Of a stretch of 29,862 bases of DNA, positions 1 through 9,817 are shown in pieces (position 1 is the stretch's first letter; each line of letters starts with the position of its first letter). The notes under the pieces were generated by a model that was not told where the DNA came from, did no database searches, and saw nothing but the letters and a program-made list of their open reading frames with translations. The translations under genes were made by a program, and so were the position numbers. The stretch spans positions 1 through 29,862 of the forward strand of contig JAGCSE010000029.1 in the NCBI GenBank assembly GCA_017964325.1, written 5' to 3'. The DNA comes from Victivallales bacterium. Its GTDB lineage: Bacteria; Verrucomicrobiota; Lentisphaeria; Oligosphaerales; Oligosphaeraceae.

Positions 1-397
1 AATAGTAATCAATATCGCCGTTCACTTGATTCCAGCCGATTTCAGGAATCTTGTATCCAGGCGTGTCCGGAAAACGCTTCACCTTGCCGGGCAATATGTT
101 AAGCAAATCAACGCCGCCGTCCTCCTCGGAGTGTTCGAACAGAATCTGCATGCCAAGGCAGATGCCAAGAAAAGGCTTGCCTGACAATGCCTGTTCGCGC
201 ACAATATCCATCAATCCAAACGCGGCAAGATTCTCCATGGCGCTTTTCGCCGCGCCGACGCCCGGGAAGACAATCCGTTCCGCCTTCGCGATGACATCCG
301 CTTCCCGCGTCACGACCGTTTCGACGCCCAGGGAGGCGAAGGCGTTGGAAACGCTGGTGCAATTGCCTGCCTTGTAGTCGATTATCGCTATTGTCAT
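1..397 (-). CDS. hisH: Imidazole glycerol phosphate synthase glutaminase subunit HisH (partial, runs off left edge)
   Basis: HisH releases ammonia from glutamine and passes it to HisF, which makes imidazole glycerol phosphate and AICAR in histidine synthesis. The N-terminal 132 residues are visible. They show a class I glutamine amidotransferase start (AIIDYKAGN), the oxyanion strand FPGVGA near residue 45, the nucleophile elbow GICLGMQ with Cys80, and the HisH-typical KIPEIGWNQV near residue 117. The His-Glu part of the triad lies beyond the edge. The ATG overlaps the stop of the upstream sigma54 activator gene as ATGA, so the two are probably translationally coupled. Its position at the distal end of an operon of other glutamine-using enzymes is unusual, since hisH normally sits with other his genes. 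Identification is firm; whether hisF or hisA follows cannot be seen. Confidence 0.93.
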   Translation of the reverse strand, partial: MTIAIIDYKAGNCTSVSNAFASLGVETVVTREADVIAKAERIVFPGVGAAKSAMENLAAFGLMDIVREQALSGKPFLGICLGMQILFEHSEEDGGVDLLNILPGKVKRFPDTPGYKIPEIGWNQVNGDIDYY

Positions 398-2064
398 TGA
401 ATACCTGCCTTATTGAGATGATAGTTCATCATGCGCGGTGAAAGCCCCAGTTCGCGCCCTGCCGCCGTGCGGTTGCCGTTATGGCGTTTCAAGGCGTTCT
501 CCAGAATGTGCTTTTCAACCATCGCCATCTGCTTTTCAAACGTAAGCTGTTCATCTGGATTGAACGGATCTTCCGTGAAATCAGGTGATTGCATCGTGGG
601 TGGAAGATTGTAGCTATGGATGCAGTCGTCCTTCGCCGTCAATACTGCCCGTTCGATGCAGTTCTCCAACTCGCGGACATTGCCCGGCCATGAATACGAT
701 TGAAGCAGATTGGCCGCGGGCGATGAAATGCTCGTGATGTTCTTGCCGTATTTGGCGTTCATCTTCGAGAGGAAATGCTGCGCCAGCGGCAGAATGTCTT
801 CCGCCCGTTCCACAAGTGACGGAACGACAATGGGAAACACGGACAGCCGGTAGTAAAGGTCTTCGCGGAAGAGCTTCTTCGCCATCAATTCCTCCAGATT
901 GCGGCTGGTCGCGGCGATGAAGCGGACATCGCTTCTCAACTCTTCGTTGGAGCCGATTCGCGTGAACGTGCGTTCCTGCAAAAAACGCAACAATTTCACT
1001 TGCACGGAGATGGACAAGTCGCCGATTTCGTCCAGAAACAGCGTCCCGCCGTTCGCGGCTTCGGCCAGACCGATGCGCCGTTCACGCGCGTCCGTGAACG
1101 CGCCTTTCTCATGGCCAAACAATTCGGATTCCACCAATGTTTCGGGCAACGCCGCGCAGTTGAACACGATGAACGGCTTGTCAGCCCGTGGTGACAAGCC
1201 CTGTATCGCCCTGGCCACCAATTCCTTACCTGTTCCGCTTGCTCCTCGAATCAGCACCGTCGCATCACTGGACGCCACCTGCCGTATCTGCTCATAGACC
1301 ACGCGCATCTGCTTGCAGTTTCCCACAAACTGGTCCGGATTGTTCGGCAGCATACGCCGCAAAATGCGATTCTCCTCCTGCAACGCTTCGCGCTCCGCGC
1401 ATTCTTCGCGGCAGACGACCGCCGCTTCCGCCGTGATGTTCGCGATGATTTCCAAAAACGCCACATCCTTCGTCAACGCGCTCGTATCCTCCTGTATCTC
1501 CTTATCGACGGACAGCGTTCCGATGACCTGTCCTAAGTGTATCAACGGCACACAGATAAACGATAGCGGCTCATTCACGCCGCGGCTTTTCGTACGGTTC
1601 AGAAAACGACGGTCCTTCCGCACATCTACAACGACCTCCGCCTTGCCTGTCTTCGCGACCAAACCCGTGATGCCTTCGCCGATATGGTAGCGGCCCAATA
1701 CGCGCTCTTCGGCGTTCAGCCTGCGCGACGTCGCCTCAATGCGCAGCTCGTCGCCTTCCAGCAACGTGAACGTGCCGCGCAGCATGCTCATCCGATGTTC
1801 CAGGATATCAAGGATTTCCTCCAGCAGACGGCGCACGTTCCTCTCGCGCACAAGCACGGAGGTGATTTCACGCAGCACTGCTATTTCTGATAATACGGTC
1901 ATGGTCATGGGGTATGATTGGTATTTTTGGATGAGAGGGCCCAGCATGGCGTTTCTTTGCAGATCATCGGTGACAACCTGCCTTCCGCCACGCCTTTCGG
2001 AAACAGATTCATATATCAATGGCGGCTCTTCAATTGTCTTATAATATAAATGGTCAACAGTCAT
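394..2064 (-). CDS. NifA-like sigma54-dependent transcriptional activator (GAF-AAA+-Fis HTH)
   Basis: This 556-residue protein is an enhancer-binding activator of sigma54 RNA polymerase. A GAF sensor domain spans roughly residues 65-220, with HIGEGITGLVAKTGK as in NifA. The AAA+ domain spans about 245-475: Walker A GASGTGKE at 274-281, the sigma54-contacting GAFTDA loop at 321-326 and Walker B TLFLDEIGD at 341-349. A Fis-type helix-turn-helix ends the protein (about 525-552, NGNRTAAGRELGLSPRMM). The linker has Cys469 and Cys481 (C-x11-C) but not the extra cysteines of oxygen-sensitive NifA. No nif genes are visible. A GGAC ribosome site lies 11 nt before the ATG. The gene sits 33 bp after carB and overlaps hisH. 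Being inside the glnN operon, it probably activates that operon, gltB and nadE (inference). The ligand is unknown; GAF domains of the NifA group can bind 2-oxoglutarate. Confidence 0.9.
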   Translation of the reverse strand: MTVDHLYYKTIEEPPLIYESVSERRGGRQVVTDDLQRNAMLGPLIQKYQSYPMTMTVLSEIAVLREITSVLVRERNVRRLLEEILDILEHRMSMLRGTFTLLEGDELRIEATSRRLNAEERVLGRYHIGEGITGLVAKTGKAEVVVDVRKDRRFLNRTKSRGVNEPLSFICVPLIHLGQVIGTLSVDKEIQEDTSALTKDVAFLEIIANITAEAAVVCREECAEREALQEENRILRRMLPNNPDQFVGNCKQMRVVYEQIRQVASSDATVLIRGASGTGKELVARAIQGLSPRADKPFIVFNCAALPETLVESELFGHEKGAFTDARERRIGLAEAANGGTLFLDEIGDLSISVQVKLLRFLQERTFTRIGSNEELRSDVRFIAATSRNLEELMAKKLFREDLYYRLSVFPIVVPSLVERAEDILPLAQHFLSKMNAKYGKNITSISSPAANLLQSYSWPGNVRELENCIERAVLTAKDDCIHSYNLPPTMQSPDFTEDPFNPDEQLTFEKQMAMVEKHILENALKRHNGNRTAAGRELGLSPRMMNYHLNKAGIQ

Positions 2065-2097
2065 TTTCTTGCCAAGTCCTCTGATTTGCCTTCAGTT

Positions 2098-5000
2098 TTA
2101 GTTCCGACGGCCCTCCATTTCGGAAACGGCCGCGTTCGCCACCATGCGATGGTATTCCTGCAACGAGCAGATATCAACTCGTCCCGCATCGACGGCCGAA
2201 TTGGCCAGACCTTCCGTCGCCATCTGCAAAGCCGCCGTTGTCGTCGTAATCGGCAGTCCGAATTCGATGGCCAATGAACGCATTCTTGCGCCGTCGTCAC
2301 CGACGTCCGGAATGTTCACGATCCAGCCGATTTTCTTCTCCAAAATCAAATCGCGCAGATTCGGGCGGCCCGCTGCCAGTCTGAAAACGGCGTGGCACGG
2401 AATGCCCGCTGAATAAAGCATCTCGCCTGTTCCAGCCGTTGCATAGAATTCGAACTGATGGACGGCGGCCAGTTGGCGGATATACGGCAATGCCAATGAT
2501 TTGTCAGCGTCGCGAATGGAAAGGAACAAGCCGCCTGAACGTGGGATGCGGTTGCCCGCCGCATCTTGCGATTTCAGATAGGCATTGGCTTCATCGATGT
2601 CCAAACCCATGACTTCCCCTGTGGATTTCATTTCAGGCGAGAGGGTTATGTCAACGCCAGGGAATTTCGCAAATGGGAAGACGGCCTCCTTGAAAGCCGA
2701 ATATGGAATGTGCGGCGAATGCGTGAAACCAAGCTCTGCCAGTGTCTTGCCCGCCATGCACAACGCGGCGTATTTCGCAAGTGGCGCACCAGTCGCCTTG
2801 CTCGCGAACGGCACCGTCCGCGATGCACGCGGATTGACTTCAATCACATACAACGTATCATGCTGTACGGCAAATTGGATGTTCATCAGGCCGACGACGT
2901 GCAGTGCCTTCGAAAGCTTGCATGATGCTGCATGTATTTCCGCCAGAACTTTTTCAGACAAATCGCGGGGCGGAATCGAACAGGCGGAGTCGCCCGAATG
3001 GATGCCGGCCTGTTCGACGTGCTCCATGATGGCTCCAATGACTGTGTCATGACCATCCGACAGGCAATCGACGTCCAGTTCCTGCGCGTCGCTGAGGAAT
3101 TTATCGATGAGAATCGGATGGCCTTCGGAGACGCGCGTCGCCTCCGCCATGTAGGAGCGCAGCGCAATTTCTTGATTGACAATCGCCATCGCGCGTCCGC
3201 CCAGCACGAACGACGGGCGGACAAGTACGGGATAACCAATTTCCGCCGCGATGCGGCAGGCTTCCTCCGCGTTCGCCGCCATGCCGCTGGCGGGCTGCCG
3301 GATGCCGACCTGCTTCGCGATTTCTTTGAAGACGCCGCGGTCGTCCGCCGCGTCGATGTCGGCTGGCGGCGTGCCGATGATTTTGACTCCCGCATTCTCA
3401 AGTTGGGTGGCGAGATTCAGCGGCGTCTGGCCGCCGAGCTGCACGATGACGCCGTCGCATTGTTCGCGTTCATAGATATTTAGAACATCCTCAAACGTCA
3501 GCGGTTCGAAATAGAGGCGGTCCGCCGTGTCATAATCCGTCGAAACGGTTTCGGGATTGGAATTGACCATGATCGTCTCATAGCCCGCGTCTTTCAAAGC
3601 GAAAACGGCATGGACGCAGCAGCAGTCGAACTCGATACCTTGTCCGATTCGATTCGGACCGCCGCCGAGAATCATGATTTTCCGCTTGCCCGCCACATCG
3701 CGGACGGGTTCGTCATATTCGGCGTAAGTAGAGTAATAGTAAGGAGTTGTTGCCGCGAATTCACCTGCGCAGGTATCGACGGTGCCGTATGCGGGATGGA
3801 TGCCGTATTCCTTCCGCAAGGCACGTACGGCCAGTTCGTCCATGCCGAACGCGAATGCCAACTGCCTGTCCGAATAACCGAGTTCCTTTGCTTTCCGCAG
3901 GCTTTGCGGCGACTTGTCGATAGTTGTCTCGAACTCAATCATTTCAGCCAACTTACGCAGATAGAACAGGTCGATGGCTGTCAAATCATGGATTTTCTCC
4001 AATGACCAGCCGCGTTTGAGAGCGGCATGGAGCATATAGACGCGATCGGCGTTTGGACGAGCCAGTTCGGCGGCAATTGTCTCGTCGTCCAATTGGTCGA
4101 AATCAACTTGTTTTTTCTCTAGCCCGAAGCCCCAATGGCCTGTCTCCAACGAACGGATGGCTTTCTGGAAGGCCTGGTTGAAATTCCGTCCGATTGACAT
4201 CGCCTCGCCGACGGCCTTCATCTGCGTGCCGAGCGTTGAATTCGCCGCAGGAAATTTTTCAAATGTAAAGCGCGGCATTTTCACGACGACGTAGTCCAAC
4301 ACAGGCTCGAAACATGCAGGAGTCGTCTCCGTGATGTCGTTGCGCAGTTCATCCAGCGTGTAGCCGACCGCCAACAATGCCGCGATTTTTGCAATCGGGA
4401 AGCCTGTCGCCTTGGAAGCCAGTGCGGATGAACGAGATACACGTGGATTCATTTCGATGATGAGCCTTTCGCCGTTCTGTGGATTGACGGCCCATTGCAC
4501 ATTGGAACCGCCCGTCTGGATGCCGATGGCTCGCATGACGTTCAGCGAATCCTCACGCATGGCCTGATACTCGCGATCCGTCAATGTCATGGCTGGAGCC
4601 ACCGTGATGGAATCGCCCGTATGGACGCCCATGGGATCCACATTTTCGATGGAACAGACGATGACGGACGTGCCGCGTTTGTCGCACACGACCTCCATTT
4701 CATATTCTTTCCATCCCAGAAGTGATTCTTCCACAAGCACTTCGTGATTGAGGCTGGCATCCAGCCCGCGTTCGACAATCGTCATGAATTCCGCTTCGTC
4801 ATGTGCGATGCCGCCGCCCGAACCGCCCAACGTGAAGCCAGGCCGCACAATCAGCGGCCATTTGCCGATGGCGCGCGCGATGACCAACGCCTCTTTCAAG
4901 CTGTGCGCGGAATCGGAATTGGCGCTGCGGATGCCTATGCTGTCCATGGTCGCCTTGAAAAGCCTGCGGTCCTCCGCACGGCTGATGGCCTCTCCATTTG

Positions 5001-5352
5001 CACCGATAAGCTCGACGTGATAACGCTTTAGAACTCCGCTTCGCCATGCCTCCATGGCGAGATTCAGCGCCGTCTGTCCGCCCAATGTGGGCAGCAACGC
5101 ATCAGGCCGTTCACGGCGGATGATTTCATGGAGATATTCGGGCGTCATCGGCTCAAGATACGTACGGTCAGCGAATTCCGTATCCGTCATGATGGTGGCG
5201 GGATTGCTGTTGAGCAACACGATTTCATAGCCTTCGCGTTTCAGCACCTTGCAGGCCTGCACGCCTGAATAGTCGAACTCGCAGCCCTGCCCGATGACGA
5301 CGGGGCCGGCGCCCAGCAGCATGATTTTATGGATGTCTGTCCGTTTCGGCAT
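2098..5352 (-). CDS. carB: Carbamoyl phosphate synthase large subunit
   Basis: CarB joins bicarbonate, two ATP and ammonia from CarA into carbamoyl phosphate for pyrimidines and arginine. At 1084 residues it is close to the E. coli enzyme (1073). The two homologous ATP-grasp halves are visible, each opening with a conserved block ([20 protein letters not shown] near residue 9; [19 protein letters not shown] near 565). ATP-grasp signatures such as [16 protein letters not shown] and [16 protein letters not shown] occur in each half. The C-terminal region from about 950 is the MGS-like regulatory domain. The start is well supported by AGGAG 8 nt before ATG, inside the end of pyrG; only 2 bp separate the genes. 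carA lies upstream of pyrG, so the two Car subunits flank another glutamine enzyme instead of being adjacent. Confidence 0.97.
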   Translation of the reverse strand: MPKRTDIHKIMLLGAGPVVIGQGCEFDYSGVQACKVLKREGYEIVLLNSNPATIMTDTEFADRTYLEPMTPEYLHEIIRRERPDALLPTLGGQTALNLAMEAWRSGVLKRYHVELIGANGEAISRAEDRRLFKATMDSIGIRSANSDSAHSLKEALVIARAIGKWPLIVRPGFTLGGSGGGIAHDEAEFMTIVERGLDASLNHEVLVEESLLGWKEYEMEVVCDKRGTSVIVCSIENVDPMGVHTGDSITVAPAMTLTDREYQAMREDSLNVMRAIGIQTGGSNVQWAVNPQNGERLIIEMNPRVSRSSALASKATGFPIAKIAALLAVGYTLDELRNDITETTPACFEPVLDYVVVKMPRFTFEKFPAANSTLGTQMKAVGEAMSIGRNFNQAFQKAIRSLETGHWGFGLEKKQVDFDQLDDETIAAELARPNADRVYMLHAALKRGWSLEKIHDLTAIDLFYLRKLAEMIEFETTIDKSPQSLRKAKELGYSDRQLAFAFGMDELAVRALRKEYGIHPAYGTVDTCAGEFAATTPYYYSTYAEYDEPVRDVAGKRKIMILGGGPNRIGQGIEFDCCCVHAVFALKDAGYETIMVNSNPETVSTDYDTADRLYFEPLTFEDVLNIYEREQCDGVIVQLGGQTPLNLATQLENAGVKIIGTPPADIDAADDRGVFKEIAKQVGIRQPASGMAANAEEACRIAAEIGYPVLVRPSFVLGGRAMAIVNQEIALRSYMAEATRVSEGHPILIDKFLSDAQELDVDCLSDGHDTVIGAIMEHVEQAGIHSGDSACSIPPRDLSEKVLAEIHAASCKLSKALHVVGLMNIQFAVQHDTLYVIEVNPRASRTVPFASKATGAPLAKYAALCMAGKTLAELGFTHSPHIPYSAFKEAVFPFAKFPGVDITLSPEMKSTGEVMGLDIDEANAYLKSQDAAGNRIPRSGGLFLSIRDADKSLALPYIRQLAAVHQFEFYATAGTGEMLYSAGIPCHAVFRLAAGRPNLRDLILEKKIGWIVNIPDVGDDGARMRSLAIEFGLPITTTTAALQMATEGLANSAVDAGRVDICSLQEYHRMVANAAVSEMEGRRN

Positions 5353-5354
5353 AT

Positions 5355-6953
5355 TTATTTCTCCTGATGCTTCAAAGCCGCTTCCACTAATCCGACGAAT
5401 AGGGGATGCGCCGCGAACGGCCTCGACTTGAACTCCGGATGGAACTGGCAGCCAACATAATATGGATGTTCGGGCAGCTCTACCATTTCCACCAGCGTTC
5501 CGTCAGGACTCGTCCCGCCGATTTTCAGACCAGCGGCCACCAACGCCTCCTTGTAGTCGTTGTTGTATTCGAACCGATGGCGGTGGCGTTCGGAAATCTC
5601 CTGTTTTCCATAGAGTTGAGCCGCTCGACTGCCATCGACAAGACGGCATGGATACGCGCCCAGCCGCATCGTGCCGCCTTTGCTGGAAATGCCGCGCTGT
5701 TCGGGCATTAAGTCGATGACGGGATGTGTCGTCTTTTCGTCGAATTCCGTTGAATTGGCATCCGCATAGCCCAAGACATGACGTGCGAATTCGATGACCA
5801 TGCACTGTAGGCCAAGGCAGATGCCCAGACATGGAATCCCTTGCGTCCGTGCATATTGCAACGCGGCAATTTTCCCTTCGATGCCGCGCGAACCGAAACC
5901 GCCTGGCACGAGAATGCCATCGTAGCCGTCCAGCCGCGAACAGTCGCCTTCCAGTTCCTCCGATTCCACCATATCGCATATCACTTTGGCTTTCAATTGG
6001 ATGCCTGCATGGGCGAACGACTCGAAAATGCTCTTGTAGGCATCCCGCAACCCTGCGTATTTGCCAACCATCGCAATGCGGCAGGTCTTTTCAGGATGGA
6101 GGACGCGGTCCAGCAGCTCATGCCAATCGTCTAAATGATTCTCTGTCACTGTAAGTCTCAGCAGTTCAAGGACTTTCACATCCATTCCACGGTCTGCCAA
6201 CTCCTGTGGGACTTCGTAGATGGAATGCTGCACGTCGCACTCTTCGATGACCATTTCATTGGGCACGTTGCAGAAAAGCGACAGCTTTCGCCGTTGTTCG
6301 TCCGCCATGGCCATTTCCGTGCGGCAAACCAGCATATCGGGGAAAATACCAATGTTGTGCAGGATGCTGACCGACTGCTGGCTCGGCTTCGTCTTCATCT
6401 CGCCAACAGATTTAATATAAGGAACTAACGTCAAATGAATGATAATGGCATTGCCCAGCCCCGCTTCGTTCTTGAACTGGCGGACGGCTTCCAAAAACGG
6501 CAGCGACTCAATGTCGCCAGCCGTCCCGCCGATTTCCGTCATGACGATGTCAATGCCGGGCTTGGCGGCGCTGCGGATGGCCTGTTTGATTTCATCCGTG
6601 ATGTGCGGAATCATCTGGACGGTCGCGCCCAGATAGGCTCCTTCCCGTTCACGGGCGATGACGCTGCTGTAGATTTTTCCGCTTGTATAATTGCTGTGGC
6701 GGTCGCAACTTACTCCTGCAAATCGTTCGTAATGGCCTAAATCCAAATCTGTCTCCGTGCCATCGTCCGTCACATAGACCTCTCCGTGCTGATAAGGGGA
6801 CATCGTGCCCGGATCAACGTTCAGATACGGGTCGAATTTCTGCATGGCGACAGTGTAGCCGTGCGATTTCAGCAGATATGCGAGACTGGCGGCCGTGATG
6901 CCTTTTCCAAGCCCCGAGACGACGCCGCCTGTGATGAAGATGAATTTTGTCAT
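5355..6953 (-). CDS. pyrG: CTP synthase (glutamine-hydrolysing)
   Basis: PyrG converts UTP to CTP using ATP and glutamine. The 532-residue protein has the N-terminal amidoligase domain ([19 protein letters not shown] from residue 6, and [19 protein letters not shown]). It also has a C-terminal class I glutamine amidotransferase domain with GICLGLQ (nucleophile Cys379) and [10 protein letters not shown] for the His-Glu pair. E. coli PyrG has 545 residues, so it is full length. It starts 11 bp after the carA stop with no obvious Shine-Dalgarno site; translation may depend on coupling to carA. The gene shares the glnN-initiated transcript with carA and carB, placing carbamoyl phosphate and CTP formation under one control. 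Confidence 0.97.
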   Translation of the reverse strand: MTKFIFITGGVVSGLGKGITAASLAYLLKSHGYTVAMQKFDPYLNVDPGTMSPYQHGEVYVTDDGTETDLDLGHYERFAGVSCDRHSNYTSGKIYSSVIAREREGAYLGATVQMIPHITDEIKQAIRSAAKPGIDIVMTEIGGTAGDIESLPFLEAVRQFKNEAGLGNAIIIHLTLVPYIKSVGEMKTKPSQQSVSILHNIGIFPDMLVCRTEMAMADEQRRKLSLFCNVPNEMVIEECDVQHSIYEVPQELADRGMDVKVLELLRLTVTENHLDDWHELLDRVLHPEKTCRIAMVGKYAGLRDAYKSIFESFAHAGIQLKAKVICDMVESEELEGDCSRLDGYDGILVPGGFGSRGIEGKIAALQYARTQGIPCLGICLGLQCMVIEFARHVLGYADANSTEFDEKTTHPVIDLMPEQRGISSKGGTMRLGAYPCRLVDGSRAAQLYGKQEISERHRHRFEYNNDYKEALVAAGLKIGGTSPDGTLVEMVELPEHPYYVGCQFHPEFKSRPFAAHPLFVGLVEAALKHQEK

Positions 6954-6964
6954 GGTTGAATTTA

Positions 6965-8047
6965 TTAATACTTGAGCATGAGTTCCTTGAACTGCCTGAA
7001 GAGATACCGTGCGTCAAACGGGCCGGGAGCCGCTTCGGGATGGTACTGCACGGAAAACGCAGGCAACGATTTGTGGCGGACGCCTTCAATTGTACCGTCG
7101 TTCAGATTGATATGCGTGATTTCCAGATTGTCGCCCAGCGATTCGGGTATGATTGCGAAATTGTGGTTCTGCGATGTGATTTCGACCGTGTTGGTCAAGA
7201 GATTTTTGACGGGATGGTTGCAGCCATGATGGCCAAAATGGAGCCGTCCAGTCTTTGCTCCGCAAGCAAGTCCTAAAATTTGATGTCCCAGACAGATGCC
7301 CATGATTGGAACGTTGCCGAGCAACTTTTTGACACAATCGACGACGCCGACAACGCCGTCTGGATCGCCGGGCCCGTTGGAGAGCAGCACACCGTCAGGC
7401 TGCAGTGCCATGACGGCCTCCGCCGTCGTCCCGCACGGCACGATCGTCACGCGGAAACCCGCTTCCGCCAACTGCCGCAAAATATTGTATTTCACACCGC
7501 AGTCGATGACGACGACGTGTTGTCCGCCTGTTTCCGACCATTTGTAAGATTCTGCCACCGCGACTTTTGCAGCGCAGTCCAATCCATCCAGCCCGCTCCA
7601 TGCGCGCGCCTTCGCGACAGCCTCCTCCTCCGCAAGCTCTGTGCCGTCCGCATGCAGCCACGCTTTCTGCGTGCCTTTTTCACGGATATGCAGCACGAGC
7701 TTCCGTGTATCAATGCCACTCAAAATCGGCCTGTTTGTTTTTTTCAGAAGTTCATCCAGGCTTTGGCGGCTACGCCATGACGACGGCGGATTCAAGTTCT
7801 GTACTATCAAGCCGTTAAGGAAGATGCCGCGTGACTCCATATCTTCGTCGTTGCAGCCGTAGTTGCCGACTTCCGCCGTCGATAGCGTCACAATCTGCCC
7901 GAAATACGACGGGTCGGAAACGATTTCCTGATATCCCGTCATACCGGTGTTGAAAACAGCTTCTCCAGGCATGTCACAGGCGGCGCCACAGGAGACGCCA
8001 TGGAAGATTGTTCCATCGGCCAAGGCAAGATATGCTTGCGATTTCAT
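6965..8047 (-). CDS. carA: Carbamoyl phosphate synthase small (glutaminase) subunit
   Basis: CarA hydrolyses glutamine and tunnels ammonia to CarB. The 360-residue protein has the N-terminal CPSase small domain (VFNTGMTGYQEIVSDPSY near residue 31; LTLSTAE-like TLSTAEVGNYG). The class I amidotransferase domain follows, with LSNGPGDP near 222, GICLGHQ with Cys252, SQNHNFA near 292 and QYHPE with His336 and Glu338. All catalytic residues are present. A clear AAGGACT ribosome site precedes the ATG. The gap to purF is 12 bp, consistent with one operon. E. coli CarA has 382 residues, so this is a normal full-length protein. Confidence 0.97.
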   Translation of the reverse strand: MKSQAYLALADGTIFHGVSCGAACDMPGEAVFNTGMTGYQEIVSDPSYFGQIVTLSTAEVGNYGCNDEDMESRGIFLNGLIVQNLNPPSSWRSRQSLDELLKKTNRPILSGIDTRKLVLHIREKGTQKAWLHADGTELAEEEAVAKARAWSGLDGLDCAAKVAVAESYKWSETGGQHVVVIDCGVKYNILRQLAEAGFRVTIVPCGTTAEAVMALQPDGVLLSNGPGDPDGVVGVVDCVKKLLGNVPIMGICLGHQILGLACGAKTGRLHFGHHGCNHPVKNLLTNTVEITSQNHNFAIIPESLGDNLEITHINLNDGTIEGVRHKSLPAFSVQYHPEAAPGPFDARYLFRQFKELMLKY

Positions 8048-8059
8048 AACGTAAGTCCT

Positions 8060-9799
8060 TTAATATGCGCGGATTGAAAGATTGTGAGCAAAATTGACGA
8101 GGGCTTGGTTGACGACGCGGTTGCCGCCAGGCGTCGGATAATTTCCCGTGAAATACCAGTCGCCCGTGTGGTTAGGGATGCAACGTCGCAGATCCGCGCA
8201 GGAGAGGAAGACGACTTTCAATTCGGCGTTCAAATTATCAGGCAGCAGCCGTTTCGTGATGGCGGCGGTCAATTCATTGTCGGTGAACAAATTATAAAGC
8301 ATGGCGGCTTTATTTTCCATTTCCTTGTCTGGCTTTGCAAGTTCTTGCTCTGCAAGGTGTACCGCTTCATCAAAAACGGAATCCAGCTTGCGTTCGTGAA
8401 TCAAATCCATGCAGGCCTGGAAAGCGACGAGTTCGCTGAAAGAGGCCATGTCGATGCCGTAGCAGTCCGGATACCGAATCTGCGGGGCGGAAGAAACGAT
8501 GACGATGCGTTTTGGCTCAAGACGGTCCAAAATCGGCAGGATGGCCCGACGCATCGTATTGCCGCGGACGATTGAGTCATCGATGACGACGAGATTGTCC
8601 TTATGGGACTGGATCAGTCCGTAAGTCACGTCATAGACGTGCGGAAACAGCTCTTCGCGGTGGTTGGCATCGCTGATGAACGTACGGAATTTGGCATCCT
8701 TGACGGCGACCATGCCAAAGCGCAGCTTGTGGCCGCCGCGGAAATCGTCCAATGCCTCCAGCATTCCATGGAAGCTAACCTGCGCCGTGTTCGGAATATA
8801 GGAGAAAAACGTGTGGTCGTAATCGTGGTCGATGGCATCCAAAACTTGTGGCACGACGGCGCGGCCGAGCGAGCGCCGTTCTTGCTGAATATCTGCGGCG
8901 TTGCCGCGTGAAAAATAGATTCGCTCAAATACGCAATGGCGGATCGGCATTTCCGGAAGACATTGCCGCAACGTGATTTCTCCTTGCGCTGGAATGCTGA
9001 GCAAATGTCCTGCGGGCAATTCCTTGACATCTTCACTGGCGAGATTGAAGGCCGTCTGGATGGTGACGCGTTCCGAAGCCACCACCGCCACTTCGTCATC
9101 GATGTAATAGAATGCGGGGCGGATTCCCACAGGGTCGCGGAATGCGAAAGCATCGCCGTTGCCGATGATTCCGCCGATGACGAAGCCTCCGTCCCAACGA
9201 CTTGCGGCGTTTTGGACAGCTTGGAACAAATCGCAGCCCGCTTCACCCAGATAATGCGAAAGCATGGTCAGCAGGATTTCGCAATCCTGATGGCCATGCG
9301 GATGATAGCCGAGGGAGACGAGCTGCCTGAACATCTCCGACGTATTGGTCAGATTGAAATTGCCGGCCACCAGCATGGTGGTGCGGCGACGCGTGCCGTC
9401 GCAGACCATGGGGTGGCATGCCGCCAGCGTTCTGTTGCCGTATGTACCGTAGCGTAAATGCCCTAGATAAACTTCTCCGCAGAACGGGCGAGCAAGCGAA
9501 ATAGTGCCGTCAGCCGCCTTGCTCGTCTCCAGCATGGTGGAAATCCGTTCCAGCAAATCAGCCAGCGGCATGGAGGAACAGCTTTTCTCCAACTGGTAGA
9601 ACGGCTTGCCGGGCGGTACGCCCAGGCCGACGCAGGCGATGCCCGCGCCGTCCTGCCCGCGGTTGTGCTGCTTCTCCATTAGAAGCGACAACTTTGAGAA
9701 ACCATACGTCGTGGCGCCGTATTTCTCTGCGTAGTAGGCCAATGGCTTGCGCAGGCGGAGCAGGGCGACGCCGCATTCATGCTTGAGCGGATCCGACAA
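8060..9799 (-). CDS. PurF-family amidophosphoribosyltransferase (Bacteroides-like long form), TTG start
   Basis: This protein joins a class II (Ntn) glutaminase domain to a phosphoribosyltransferase domain, the architecture of PurF, which makes 5-phosphoribosylamine from PRPP and glutamine. The nucleophile would be Cys9 after a short propeptide (LKHECGVA), followed by KQHNRGQDGAG. The PRPP loop VVIDDSIVRGNT lies near residue 402. It has 579 residues against about 505 for E. coli PurF; I recall a similar longer form beginning LKHECGVA from Bacteroidota. The start is TTG, backed by AAGGAGT six bases upstream; no better ATG fits the propeptide. It lies 18 bp after glnN and 12 bp before carA. Whether it is the only PurF of the organism or a specialised paralogue cannot be told here. 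Confidence 0.88.
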   Translation of the reverse strand: MSDPLKHECGVALLRLRKPLAYYAEKYGATTYGFSKLSLLMEKQHNRGQDGAGIACVGLGVPPGKPFYQLEKSCSSMPLADLLERISTMLETSKAADGTISLARPFCGEVYLGHLRYGTYGNRTLAACHPMVCDGTRRRTTMLVAGNFNLTNTSEMFRQLVSLGYHPHGHQDCEILLTMLSHYLGEAGCDLFQAVQNAASRWDGGFVIGGIIGNGDAFAFRDPVGIRPAFYYIDDEVAVVASERVTIQTAFNLASEDVKELPAGHLLSIPAQGEITLRQCLPEMPIRHCVFERIYFSRGNAADIQQERRSLGRAVVPQVLDAIDHDYDHTFFSYIPNTAQVSFHGMLEALDDFRGGHKLRFGMVAVKDAKFRTFISDANHREELFPHVYDVTYGLIQSHKDNLVVIDDSIVRGNTMRRAILPILDRLEPKRIVIVSSAPQIRYPDCYGIDMASFSELVAFQACMDLIHERKLDSVFDEAVHLAEQELAKPDKEMENKAAMLYNLFTDNELTAAITKRLLPDNLNAELKVVFLSCADLRRCIPNHTGDWYFTGNYPTPGGNRVVNQALVNFAHNLSIRAY

Positions 9800-9817
9800 G
9801 GCAGTACTCCTTCAGTA

